A DNA stretch of 32,774 bases from an uncultured Burkholderiales bacterium (GTDB lineage: Bacteria; Pseudomonadota; Gammaproteobacteria; Burkholderiales; Burkholderiaceae_E). The notes beneath the pieces are model-generated. The model did no database searches and had not been told where the DNA came from. It saw nothing but the letters and a program-made list of their open reading frames with translations. Shown here one piece after another: positions 7,754 to 14,925 of the stretch (within the stretch, counting starts at the first letter, position 1; every line of letters starts with the position of its first letter). The DNA lies in NCBI GenBank assembly GCA_903903975.1, contig CAIVAS010000176.1, positions 1 to 32,774 of the forward strand. Reading direction: 5' to 3'. A program made the translations under genes and the position numbers.

Positions 7754-9007
7754 TCAGGTTGAAGAAATCGTGCCGGATTTGGCCAGCGCATCGATTGCGG
7801 CGTCGTCCATACCGAGTTCACGCAGCACCTCATTCGTGTGCTGGCCGAGCATCGGCGGGGGGCGGCGATACGACACCGGAGTCTTCGACATCCGGATCGG
7901 GCTACCGATGCCAGGCGCCTCACCACCCAGCGGATGGGGGATGCCGATGCGGGTGCCAAGATGCTTTACCTGGGGATGATCGAGGGCTTGTGCGTAGTTG
8001 TTGATCGGCCCGGCCGGCACGCCGACTTTCGTAAACAGCGTCTCCCAGTGCTCGCGGGTCTGGGTACGGGTGACCGAGCCAAAGAGTTCACCCAGTTCGT
8101 GACGATGAGCGATGCGCGAGGCGTTGTCCTTGAAGCGCGGATCTTCGCCCCACTCGGGATGCTCGAGCGCCTTGCACAGGGTCACGAACTGCTTCTGGTT
8201 GGCGCTGGCAATGATCAGCAGACCGTCGGAGCAGGGGTAGACGCCGTAGGGCGTGATATTGGGGGCATGGTTGCCGGTACGTCCCGGAATCGCGCCGCCG
8301 ACCATATGGTTCGACAACTGGCCGGAGCTGATCGCCATCACGGTCGACATCAGCGAGATGTCGAGATGCTGGCCTTCGCCGCTGACCGTGCGGTGATGCA
8401 GCGCCGCCAGGATGGCGACCGTGGCATACATGCCGGTGGACAGATCAACCAGCGGCACGCCCAGGCGCTGCGGCCCGCCGCCCGGCAGATCGTCGCGCTC
8501 GCCCGTCACGCTCATCAGTCCGCCCATGCCCTGGAACAGATAGTCATAGCCGGGACGCTCGGCCCACGGGCCGGTCTGGCCGAAGCCGGTCACCGAGCAG
8601 TAGATCAGGCGCGGGTTGAGTTTGCGCAGCGACGCGGCATCAAGCCCATAGCGCGCCAGGTCGCCGACCTTGAAGTTCTCGATGCAGATGTCGGCGCTCA
8701 TGGCGAGCTTGCGGATGACTTCCTGCCCATCAGGGCTGGCCAGATCAACGGCGACCGAACGCTTGTTGCGGTTGGCCGACATGAAATAGGCCGACTCCTT
8801 GGTCTGCTCGCCCTTGTCGTTCTTGAACCAGGGAGGACCCCACTGGCGCGATTCGTCGCCGATGTTGGGGCGCTCGATCTTGATGACGTCGGCACCGAGA
8901 TCGCCGAGGGTCTGCACGCAAAACGGCGCTGCCAGCACCCGCGAGAGGTCGAGAACTCGAATTCCGTTCAGCGGGCCGGTATTTTCGGGAAGGGTGACGG
9001 TATTCAA
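7754..9007 (-). CDS. CaiB/BaiF family CoA-transferase (class III)
   Basis: A 417-residue class III CoA-transferase, which moves CoA between carboxylic acids in the cytoplasm. The N-terminal LNGIRVLDLSRVLAAPF (13-29) and LGADVIKIERP (37-47) are standard, as is PGYDYLFQGMGG (152-163). Asp188 in VDLSTG is probably the catalytic aspartate equivalent to Asp169 of formyl-CoA transferase. The start is TTG: AGGAG lies five bases upstream and the next in-frame ATG would remove the conserved N-terminus. It follows the ABC permease gene on the same strand after 139 bases. The acid substrate cannot be determined from sequence. Confidence 0.93.
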   Translation of the reverse strand: MNTVTLPENTGPLNGIRVLDLSRVLAAPFCVQTLGDLGADVIKIERPNIGDESRQWGPPWFKNDKGEQTKESAYFMSANRNKRSVAVDLASPDGQEVIRKLAMSADICIENFKVGDLARYGLDAASLRKLNPRLIYCSVTGFGQTGPWAERPGYDYLFQGMGGLMSVTGERDDLPGGGPQRLGVPLVDLSTGMYATVAILAALHHRTVSGEGQHLDISLMSTVMAISSGQLSNHMVGGAIPGRTGNHAPNITPYGVYPCSDGLLIIASANQKQFVTLCKALEHPEWGEDPRFKDNASRIAHRHELGELFGSVTRTQTREHWETLFTKVGVPAGPINNYAQALDHPQVKHLGTRIGIPHPLGGEAPGIGSPIRMSKTPVSYRRPPPMLGQHTNEVLRELGMDDAAIDALAKSGTISST

Positions 9008-9146
9008 GGGGTCTCCTGTTGTGATGGTTATTCAATGATGCCAATCGACTCGATGAAGATCGATTCGTTGCGCGTTGCCGGTATCTTATTCCAGAGGATG
9101 ACCGGGCAGCCTTGGATGGCGGTCAGCGAACTTTCCAGTACAGGGT

Positions 9147-9929
9147 TTATCGCGCCAGCCGACTTCTGACGCCATAGCTGATCGCGTCAACCAGCCCCAC
9201 CAGTGCCAGCATCGCGACCAGGATCGTGGCGGTCTTTCCCATGTGGAAAAGTCCCATGTGAAAGGCCAGCATCTGCCCAAGGCCGCCTGCGCCCACCACG
9301 CCCAGCATCGCCGCGGCACGGATATTGTTCTCCCAGCGATACAGGGTGTAACTGATGATCTGCGGGAGCACTTGCGGCAAGGTCGCATACAGGAATACCT
9401 GGATCGGTCCCGCCCCCTGTGTTCGCAAAGCGGCAGCGGGCCCCGACGGCAGGTTTTCAATCGCCTCGGCAAAGAGCCGCCCAAGCACGCCGCTGGTGTG
9501 CAGTGCGAGTGCCAGGGTGCCTGCCATCGGCCCCAGGCCGGCCGCGATCACAAGGAGCCCGGCCCAGACCAGCTCGGGCACTGATCGCAGCGCATTGAGC
9601 AGCAGCCTGACTGGTGTGCGTGCCGGGGCACGGTCCTGCCCTTGCTGGCGGCTTGCGGCAAGGGCGAGGGTAAGCCCGACGATGCCGGCAAGCAGCGTGC
9701 CGAGCGCCGACATCGCGAGGGTCTCGACAAGCGCGCTGCGCACCTTTGCCAGAAAAGCGGGTGAGGTATCAGGCGGAAAGAACTCACCGATGAATCGGCC
9801 CATGCTGCGCAGGGACTCATTCGAAAAGAACTGCGCCCATTGCAGATCGAGCGACCAGAAGCTGGCGACCACCAGCGCCCCGAGGCCAAGCATGAGCATC
9901 AACGCCTGCTGACGGGTCGACATCGGCAT
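9147..9929 (-). CDS. PhnE-type ABC transporter permease (second), probable selenium-oxyanion importer
   Basis: A 260-residue inner-membrane permease of the phosphonate/phosphite/selenate type. The coupling-helix region includes LPQVLPQIISYTLYRWENNIR followed by VGAGGLGQML, the family signature contacting the ATPase. It starts two bases after the stop of the first permease gene (TGAGGATG), so translation is coupled; an alternative ATG six bases downstream (9923) has GAGG at better spacing. It likely forms a heterodimer with the preceding permease. Substrate assignment rests on the binding protein and on the sen genes next door. Confidence 0.88.
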   Translation of the reverse strand: MPMSTRQQALMLMLGLGALVVASFWSLDLQWAQFFSNESLRSMGRFIGEFFPPDTSPAFLAKVRSALVETLAMSALGTLLAGIVGLTLALAASRQQGQDRAPARTPVRLLLNALRSVPELVWAGLLVIAAGLGPMAGTLALALHTSGVLGRLFAEAIENLPSGPAAALRTQGAGPIQVFLYATLPQVLPQIISYTLYRWENNIRAAAMLGVVGAGGLGQMLAFHMGLFHMGKTATILVAMLALVGLVDAISYGVRSRLAR

Positions 9930-9931
9930 CC

Positions 9932-10801
9932 TCAGCCCATGATCCGGCGCAGCGCCGTGCTCAGCAGGTCGGCGAGGGCGACCAGGCCGACGAATACCGC
10001 CAGCATGGTGAACACTTCACCGCCCATGAACATCTTCATCGAGTTGTCGAGCTGCTGGCCCAGGCCACCGGCACCCACGAATCCGAGGACGACAGAAGAA
10101 CGGATCGCGCACTCCCAGCGGTAGATGGTGTAGGAGGTGAGTTCGGCCGCGTTTTGCGGCAGGAAGCCAAAAAAGAATGACTGAAGACGCGAGCCACCGT
10201 TGCGCAGCAGCGCCTCGCCGCTTGCACTGTCACCACTTTCCAGGATGTCGCCATAGACCTTGCCGAGCATGCCGCCATAGGTGAGTCCGATTGCCAGCAC
10301 GCCTGCGGTCGGACCCAGCCCCACAACCCTGACAAACACCAGCGCCCAGACCAGCTCCGGAATGCTGCGCAGCACGATCAGAGCCCATCTCACACCTTGC
10401 CGGATCACGAAGGGCAGTGTTGCCATCTTTCCGCTCAGCGTCGAGATCGACAGCACGCGGGTCGATACCAGTCCAAGCGGGGCGGCGATCAGGAAGGCCA
10501 GGGTCATGCCGGCGGTTGCAATCGCCACCGTGCGCCAGGCTTCTCGCATCACCATGCGCAGAAAGTCGGGTGAGAGTTCGGGCGGAAAGAAGCTGCGCAG
10601 AAAATTTGCTGTGACCTGACGACTCTGGGGCTCGAACATCGTCCAGGGGCGAAACTCGGTGGCGACCAGCATCGGCCACAGTAGCGCAAGGCAGGCAGCG
10701 CCCCAGAAGAGGCGGGAAATCCAGGCCGGATCCCGATTTGGTGCCGAGTTCTGCAACGCCTTGCGCAATGGCAGCTCAGGCGAAGGGAGCGCCGCGCTCA
10801 C
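9932..10801 (-). CDS. PhnE-type ABC transporter permease (first), probable selenium-oxyanion importer
   Basis: A 289-residue permease paralogous to the following one, with the same signature (TSYTIYRWECAIRSS, then VGAGGLGQQL). The start is a GTG whose last two bases lie in the TGA stop of the ATPase gene (GTGA overlap), which implies tight coupled translation. Several membrane segments are visible, the first around GAACLALLWPMLVA. Paired permeases in tandem also occur in phosphonate systems, so the family alone does not reveal the substrate. Confidence 0.88.
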   Translation of the reverse strand: MSAALPSPELPLRKALQNSAPNRDPAWISRLFWGAACLALLWPMLVATEFRPWTMFEPQSRQVTANFLRSFFPPELSPDFLRMVMREAWRTVAIATAGMTLAFLIAAPLGLVSTRVLSISTLSGKMATLPFVIRQGVRWALIVLRSIPELVWALVFVRVVGLGPTAGVLAIGLTYGGMLGKVYGDILESGDSASGEALLRNGGSRLQSFFFGFLPQNAAELTSYTIYRWECAIRSSVVLGFVGAGGLGQQLDNSMKMFMGGEVFTMLAVFVGLVALADLLSTALRRIMG

Positions 10802-11628
10802 CGGCAGTTCATCACGGCGACCGATGCCTGCCCGCTCGCCTGTTCGGGCTGTGCAACGTCGCCATGCAGCTCATGCTCGAACTGCTGGTAGAGCGCCTGG
10901 AGCCGGTCCTCTCCGACCGCTGAGGGCGGCAGGTCAAACACGATACGGCCGGCGCGCATACCGATGATTCTCGGGAAGCTGGCGAGTGCGGCATCGACCT
11001 GATGCAGGGTTGCGACCAGGGTCGCGCCGCGCTCGCGTGCGCCCTGCGTGACCGTGGCGAGGGCCTGCCGGGCACGGCTCGGGTCGAGTGCCGAGAGTGG
11101 CTCGTCGATCAGCCAGAGCCGTGCCGGCGCGAGCAGTGCACGCGCCAGTCCCACCCTTTGCCGCTCGCCGCCCGAGAGCCGGTCGACTCGCTCGAAAAGT
11201 TTGTCGGCCAGATCAAAGCGTGCGAGCGCTTCGTGGGCGGCAGGGATGTCGTGCGGATAGAGCAGTGATCGCAGACTGGCTGCAAGGCTCATGGCAGGCA
11301 GGCGGCCTGCCAGCACCGCGGTGACAACCCGCTGGCGCGGTGGCAGCGGCGGCACCTGCGGCGCCAGAAAAAGCTGGCCGCGCAACCCCTGGAGCGCAGA
11401 TCGGGACAGTTGCCAGGGGTCCTGATCGTCCAGGCGAAGACTGCCCGAGGAAGGCTTCATCGCACAGGCCACCACGTGCAGCAGGCTGGTCTTGCCGGCA
11501 CCCGAGGGGCCGATCACCGCAACATGCTCGCCCGATTCGATCGACAGACTCAGGATGTCGATCGCGGGCGATGACCCTGCCCGTGCACTCGCATGGCGTG
11601 CGCTGATGCTGTCGAGTTCAATGCGCAT
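10798..11628 (-). CDS. PhnC-type ABC transporter ATP-binding protein
   Basis: A 276-residue ATPase energising the importer. Walker A is GPSGAGKTSLL (about 40-50), the signature is LSGGERQRVGLARALL, and Walker B is LWLIDEPLSALDP, all intact. A C-terminal tail of about 35 residues after the nucleotide-binding domain is unlike minimal PhnC. There is no clear ribosome site before the ATG. It begins 45 bases after the binding-protein gene and overlaps the next permease by four bases. Confidence 0.9.
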   Translation of the reverse strand: MRIELDSISARHASARAGSSPAIDILSLSIESGEHVAVIGPSGAGKTSLLHVVACAMKPSSGSLRLDDQDPWQLSRSALQGLRGQLFLAPQVPPLPPRQRVVTAVLAGRLPAMSLAASLRSLLYPHDIPAAHEALARFDLADKLFERVDRLSGGERQRVGLARALLAPARLWLIDEPLSALDPSRARQALATVTQGARERGATLVATLHQVDAALASFPRIIGMRAGRIVFDLPPSAVGEDRLQALYQQFEHELHGDVAQPEQASGQASVAVMNCR

Positions 11629-11673
11629 GTCGACAGGCGCCGTTTCTGAAGGTGTCGCTCGGCAGCGCGATGC

Positions 11674-12537
11674 TCAGAGCAGTCCGGCGCTCTTTGCAGC
11701 GGCTTCAATGCCCTTGTAGTTCTCGACGCGTGTCGGCACGAAGCGGGTGGCGCGCTGCAATTCGAGGATCTCCTTGCCTGTCGGGTCATCCCGGTTGAGC
11801 GACAGAAAAGCCTGGGCGATCTTGTCGCGCAGTGCAGCGGGCATGTCCGCGTTCACCGACCAGTTGTAGTCGAAATAGGGCGGCGTGGTGTAAAAGGCGA
11901 TCACCTTGGCGGGATCGACTTTTTTGTCGGCAACAAACTTTTCCCAGACCGAGATGTTCAGTGCGCCAGCCTGTACCTTGCCCGAGGCGACTGCCGCGAT
12001 CGTGGCATCGTGGGCGCCGCTGAAGGCGACCCGGCGAAAGTCCTTGTCAGGGTCGATACCGGCTTGCAGCAGATAGCTGCGAGGCATCAGGTGGCCGGAG
12101 GTCGAGCTTTGAGAGCCGAAGCTCACATCCTTGCCCTTGAGATCGGCGAGTTGCCTGATCGCCGGGTCCGAGGTGATGAAGACCGAGCGGAATTTCTCGT
12201 CTTCTTCACGTTGCACGATCGGGATGATCTTGCCGCCGGAACGGGTATTGGCCTGCACGAAGGTAAAGCCGCCGAACCAGGCCAGATCGACCTTGCGATT
12301 GACCAGCGCTTCGACCGACGCTGCATAGTCGGTGACCGGAGTGAATTCGACTTTCATGCCGAGCTTTGTTTCGAGGTACTTCATGAGTGGCGCGGCTTTG
12401 CGGGCCAGCTCGGTCGGCGCTTCATCGGGGATGGCCGTGACCCGCAGTACCTGTTGTGCCGTAGCGGGAAGGGACACGGCTGACAGCGCGCAGGTCAGCA
12501 GCGTGATCAGTGCGAAAGTTTTGCATCGGTGAATCAT
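11674..12537 (-). CDS. Periplasmic binding protein of a putative selenate/selenite ABC transporter (PhnD family)
   Basis: A 287-residue exported protein starting at MIHRCKTF, chosen because AGGAGCCCACCGC lies upstream; the longer frame from 12591 has no ribosome site. The signal peptide ends near LPATAQQ. The mature part reads VLRVTAIPDEAPTELA, then VDLAWFGGFTFVQA and GSQSSTSGHLMPRSYLL, characteristic of the PhnD-like clade that databases label putative selenate transporter because it is usually found beside selenium genes. Here the selenoneine genes are immediately upstream, which supports a selenium-oxyanion role. Phosphonate or phosphite transport is the alternative but no phosphonate-degradation gene is present. 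Confidence 0.88.
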   Translation of the reverse strand: MIHRCKTFALITLLTCALSAVSLPATAQQVLRVTAIPDEAPTELARKAAPLMKYLETKLGMKVEFTPVTDYAASVEALVNRKVDLAWFGGFTFVQANTRSGGKIIPIVQREEDEKFRSVFITSDPAIRQLADLKGKDVSFGSQSSTSGHLMPRSYLLQAGIDPDKDFRRVAFSGAHDATIAAVASGKVQAGALNISVWEKFVADKKVDPAKVIAFYTTPPYFDYNWSVNADMPAALRDKIAQAFLSLNRDDPTGKEILELQRATRFVPTRVENYKGIEAAAKSAGLL

Positions 12538-12565
12538 GCGGTGGGCTCCTGATGTTTCCATAAGC

Positions 12566-12589
12566 GGACACAGCGATTTATCTGTGACC
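12566..12589. promoter_or_regulatory. Dyad upstream of the transporter operon
   Basis: GGACACAG (12566-12573) and CTGTGACC (12582-12589) form an inverted repeat with one mismatch, arms separated by eight bases. It lies 28 bases upstream of the binding-protein ATG, between senA and the transporter genes. It could be an operator or part of a leader hairpin. No regulator gene of obvious relation is nearby. Confidence 0.35.
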
Positions 12590-12615
12590 ATCCTGTCCGA
12601 GGCGCGAGTGTGCCA

Positions 12616-12631
12616 CGCATGCAGACATGCG
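12616..12631. promoter_or_regulatory. Perfect 6-bp stem, 4-base loop hairpin downstream of senA
   Basis: CGCATG-CAGA-CATGCG is a perfect short hairpin just after the senA stop (12652 on the minus strand). No T-tract follows on either strand, so it is not a classical intrinsic terminator; it might stabilise the senA 3' end or attenuate read-through into the transporter genes. Confidence 0.35.
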
Positions 12632-12651
12632 CCGGTAGCGTCTGTCGGTCA

Positions 12652-13905
12652 TCAGACTGCGCAGCTGCGAAAACCGGTCGCGACGTCATGGCGTGTGGGC
12701 GGAAAGAAATTACGGTAGAGCGGGTGCCGCATCCGCGGCTGCGTCATGAAAGAGGCGCCGCGCAGCACCTGTCGTGCCTGTCCGCTCAGGCTTGCATCGG
12801 CGCACTGCTGCGGCGTTGCAAACCAGGGTTGCGAATAATCGCGATAGGGATGAGCGATGAAGCCGGGATAGGGAATAAAGGGGCTGTCTGTCCACTCCCA
12901 CACGCTGCCCCATGCGAAATCGTCAGCCCCTTCGACGGCAGCGCGCTCCCACTCGGCCTCCCGTGGCAGGCGGCGGCCTGCCCAACGACACCAGGCCTGA
13001 GCTTCGAAAAGTGTGAGGTGGCTCGCGGCTAAGGTCGTATCAACCGCGGTCCAGTGGCCGTAGCGCCGTTGCTGCCATCCGCTGGTGTGCTTGCGCAGAT
13101 AGAGCGGACTCGTTTGCCCCGACTCAATCAGCCAGGCGCGCCCAACCGGACTCCACCAGCTCGGGTCCTGATAGCCACCCGCGTCAATGAAGGGCAGAAA
13201 CTCGGCCCAGCTGACGACGCGATCATCGATCTGGAAAGCAGGCAACGATATGGTGTGTTCGCCGATCTCGTTGTCAAACGAAAACCCGTGCACGGGCGGC
13301 CTGCCAGTCGTCCAGTCCAACCGCGAAAACGCGAGCTGTCGAACAGCCCCAGGATGCCCGGTGGCCTGCCAGCGCGGATCCGCAATCGCGATGTCCAGCG
13401 CCTGTGCCGTATACAGCGCCGCTTCATGATGCATATCCTCATGCAGCAGCGTCAGTCGGCTGGAGTAGAGCGCATCGTCGTCTGCCGGTGATCGACTCAG
13501 GATGTCGAGCGTGCCGGCGAGTTGCTGATGCAGATCGCGACGGGTGTCTTCCACGGCAGGCAAGTTCAGCTGCCAGCGTGAGGCGTGGTGCACTTCGCTG
13601 GAGTTGTACAGCGCGTCGGCGTCGCCCCGAACGCCTGCCCACCGTGGACGTGCCGGATCAGCCTTCGTGCCGCGAGAGTGATGCGGATTGCGCGACGTCC
13701 AGTACTCCTGAAACCAGCCGATATGGCCCAACTCCCACAGAGGCGGGTTGAAGGTGGGTCGGTGCGGCACGCTCAAATCAGGCAGCGCAGCCGCAAAAAC
13801 CGCGAAAGTGGCCAGTGTGTCTTTGCGGCTTGCTTGCAGCGCTGAGGCCAGGGTGTCGGCGTCGGCCGTGCGAATCTGCTGCCCGATCAGGGTGGTGAGG
13901 CTCAT
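12652..13905 (-). CDS. senA: Selenoneine synthase SenA (EgtB-like)
   Basis: A 417-residue homologue of the ergothioneine sulfoxide synthase EgtB: an N-terminal DinB-like domain followed by a formylglycine-generating-enzyme-like domain. The probable iron ligands are His61 (LGHIGWF), His155 and His159 (LLHEDMHHEA). The C-terminal part has RRLPREAEWERAAVEG (311-326) and ends in RHDVATGFRSCAV. SenA joins hercynine to a selenosugar on the way to selenoneine. Neighbouring senB and senC homologues make SenA likelier than EgtB, whose usual partners egtC and egtD are absent. The start at 13905 fits the domain; a longer frame from 13998 would overlap senB. It has no clear ribosome site. It runs toward the selenium transporter, 114 bases away. 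Confidence 0.87.
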   Translation of the reverse strand: MSLTTLIGQQIRTADADTLASALQASRKDTLATFAVFAAALPDLSVPHRPTFNPPLWELGHIGWFQEYWTSRNPHHSRGTKADPARPRWAGVRGDADALYNSSEVHHASRWQLNLPAVEDTRRDLHQQLAGTLDILSRSPADDDALYSSRLTLLHEDMHHEAALYTAQALDIAIADPRWQATGHPGAVRQLAFSRLDWTTGRPPVHGFSFDNEIGEHTISLPAFQIDDRVVSWAEFLPFIDAGGYQDPSWWSPVGRAWLIESGQTSPLYLRKHTSGWQQRRYGHWTAVDTTLAASHLTLFEAQAWCRWAGRRLPREAEWERAAVEGADDFAWGSVWEWTDSPFIPYPGFIAHPYRDYSQPWFATPQQCADASLSGQARQVLRGASFMTQPRMRHPLYRNFFPPTRHDVATGFRSCAV

Positions 13906-13983
13906 TGCCGTTAGACTGAGTTGGTGGAAAAAAGCGAGATCGTCATCGTCACCCCTGCACTGGCCGATGCCAATAACGGCAAT
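13904..13983. promoter_or_regulatory. Perfect 10-bp inverted repeat spanning the senA/senB divergent starts
   Basis: ATTGCCGTTA at 13904-13913 and its exact complement TAACGGCAAT at 13974-13983 flank the two start codons, centres 70 bases apart. On the senA strand the first copy ends on the first two bases of the senA ATG. The second copy encodes the conserved Asn-Asn-Gly-Asn of SenB, so codon constraint could explain it. It may be a chance match, a pair of operator sites, or a long-loop hairpin in the senB leader. Confidence 0.35.
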
Positions 13984-14889
13984 TGGCAGACCGCGCATCG
14001 GTGGGAGCGATTCCTGTCGCGAGCTTACCGTGTGAGGCTTTGCAATGCCTGGGAAGGCGGGCCCGAATCACTGCTGATCGCCATGCATGCTCGCCGGTCG
14101 GCAGCATCGTTGGCTGCCTGGCGATCGATGCGTGCAGATCGCCCGATCCTGCTGGTTCTGACCGGGACCGATCTCTATCGGGATATCGCCAGGGATGAGT
14201 CGGCGCGCCAGTCGATCCGGCTTGCCGATTCGCTGGTCGTTCTCAACGAACTCGGTGCGCAGCGCCTGGGGCCCGAGGACCAGCGAAAAGCAACCGTGAT
14301 CCTGCAATCCAGTTCGCCGCGCAAGCCGCTGCAGCACACCGATCGGCATCTGCGTGCGCTCATGGTCGGTCATCTGCGTGCCGAGAAATCGCCGCAGACC
14401 TACTTCAATGCGGCACGCCGTCTGGTCGATCGCGATGACATCCTGCTCGACCATATCGGTTCGGCGCTCGATCCCGCGTTGGGTGAGCAGGCCCAGGCAC
14501 TCATGCAGCAATGCCCGCAATATCGCTGGCTCGGCCCCTTGCCGCATCAGGCGGTGCGAAGGCGCATTCAGGCCGCTCACCTGCTGGTGCACCCGAGCAG
14601 TATGGAAGGTGGTGCTCATGTGGTGATCGAGGCGGTGCGAAGCGGCACGCCTGTGCTGGCCTCAGGCATCGACGGCAATATCGGGCTGCTCGGCCCTGAC
14701 TACACAGGCTATTTCCCTGTTGGCAACGACCTCGCGCTGGCCAGCCTGCTCGAATCTGCGCGCGACCTTCCCGGTATGCTCGCAGGCTTGAAAGCCGAGT
14801 GCGATGCGCGTGCGCCCTTGTTTGAGCCAGCGCGTGAGCGGGCTGCAGTGCTGAGCCTTGTCGCGTCCCTCATCAGGCGCCCCTCATGA
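13921..14889 (+). CDS. senB: Selenosugar synthase SenB (glycosyltransferase-like)
   Basis: A 322-residue GT-B type glycosyltransferase. IVIVTPALADANNGNW (about 7-22) is the N-terminal motif of the family found beside selenophosphate synthetase genes and now assigned to SenB, which transfers selenium from selenophosphate to a UDP-sugar to give a selenosugar. SSMEGGAHVVIEAV (227-239) holds an E-x7-E pair (Glu229, Glu237) for nucleotide-sugar binding. The start must be non-ATG: an in-frame TAG at 13912 blocks extension, and only TTG 13921 or GTG 13924 keeps the conserved N-terminus. The start is 15 bases from the senA start on the other strand. senC follows 36 bases after the stop. Confidence 0.87.
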   Translation: MVEKSEIVIVTPALADANNGNWQTAHRWERFLSRAYRVRLCNAWEGGPESLLIAMHARRSAASLAAWRSMRADRPILLVLTGTDLYRDIARDESARQSIRLADSLVVLNELGAQRLGPEDQRKATVILQSSSPRKPLQHTDRHLRALMVGHLRAEKSPQTYFNAARRLVDRDDILLDHIGSALDPALGEQAQALMQQCPQYRWLGPLPHQAVRRRIQAAHLLVHPSSMEGGAHVVIEAVRSGTPVLASGIDGNIGLLGPDYTGYFPVGNDLALASLLESARDLPGMLAGLKAECDARAPLFEPARERAAVLSLVASLIRRPS

Positions 14890-14925
14890 AGCGCCAACCC
14901 TCTGTCGATCTGTGAAGGAGTCAAC

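Noticed and set aside
7838-9169. 443-codon plus-strand frame over the CoA-transferase gene
   Set aside because: Antisense shadow of a well-conserved gene.
9147-12537. Phosphonate uptake operon phnDCEE
   Set aside because: No C-P lyase or phosphonatase gene is present and the context is selenium metabolism.
12652-13905. Ergothioneine synthase EgtB
   Set aside because: The senB and selD homologues and the selenium-type transporter beside it favour SenA; egtC and egtD are absent. A phylogeny is still needed to be certain.
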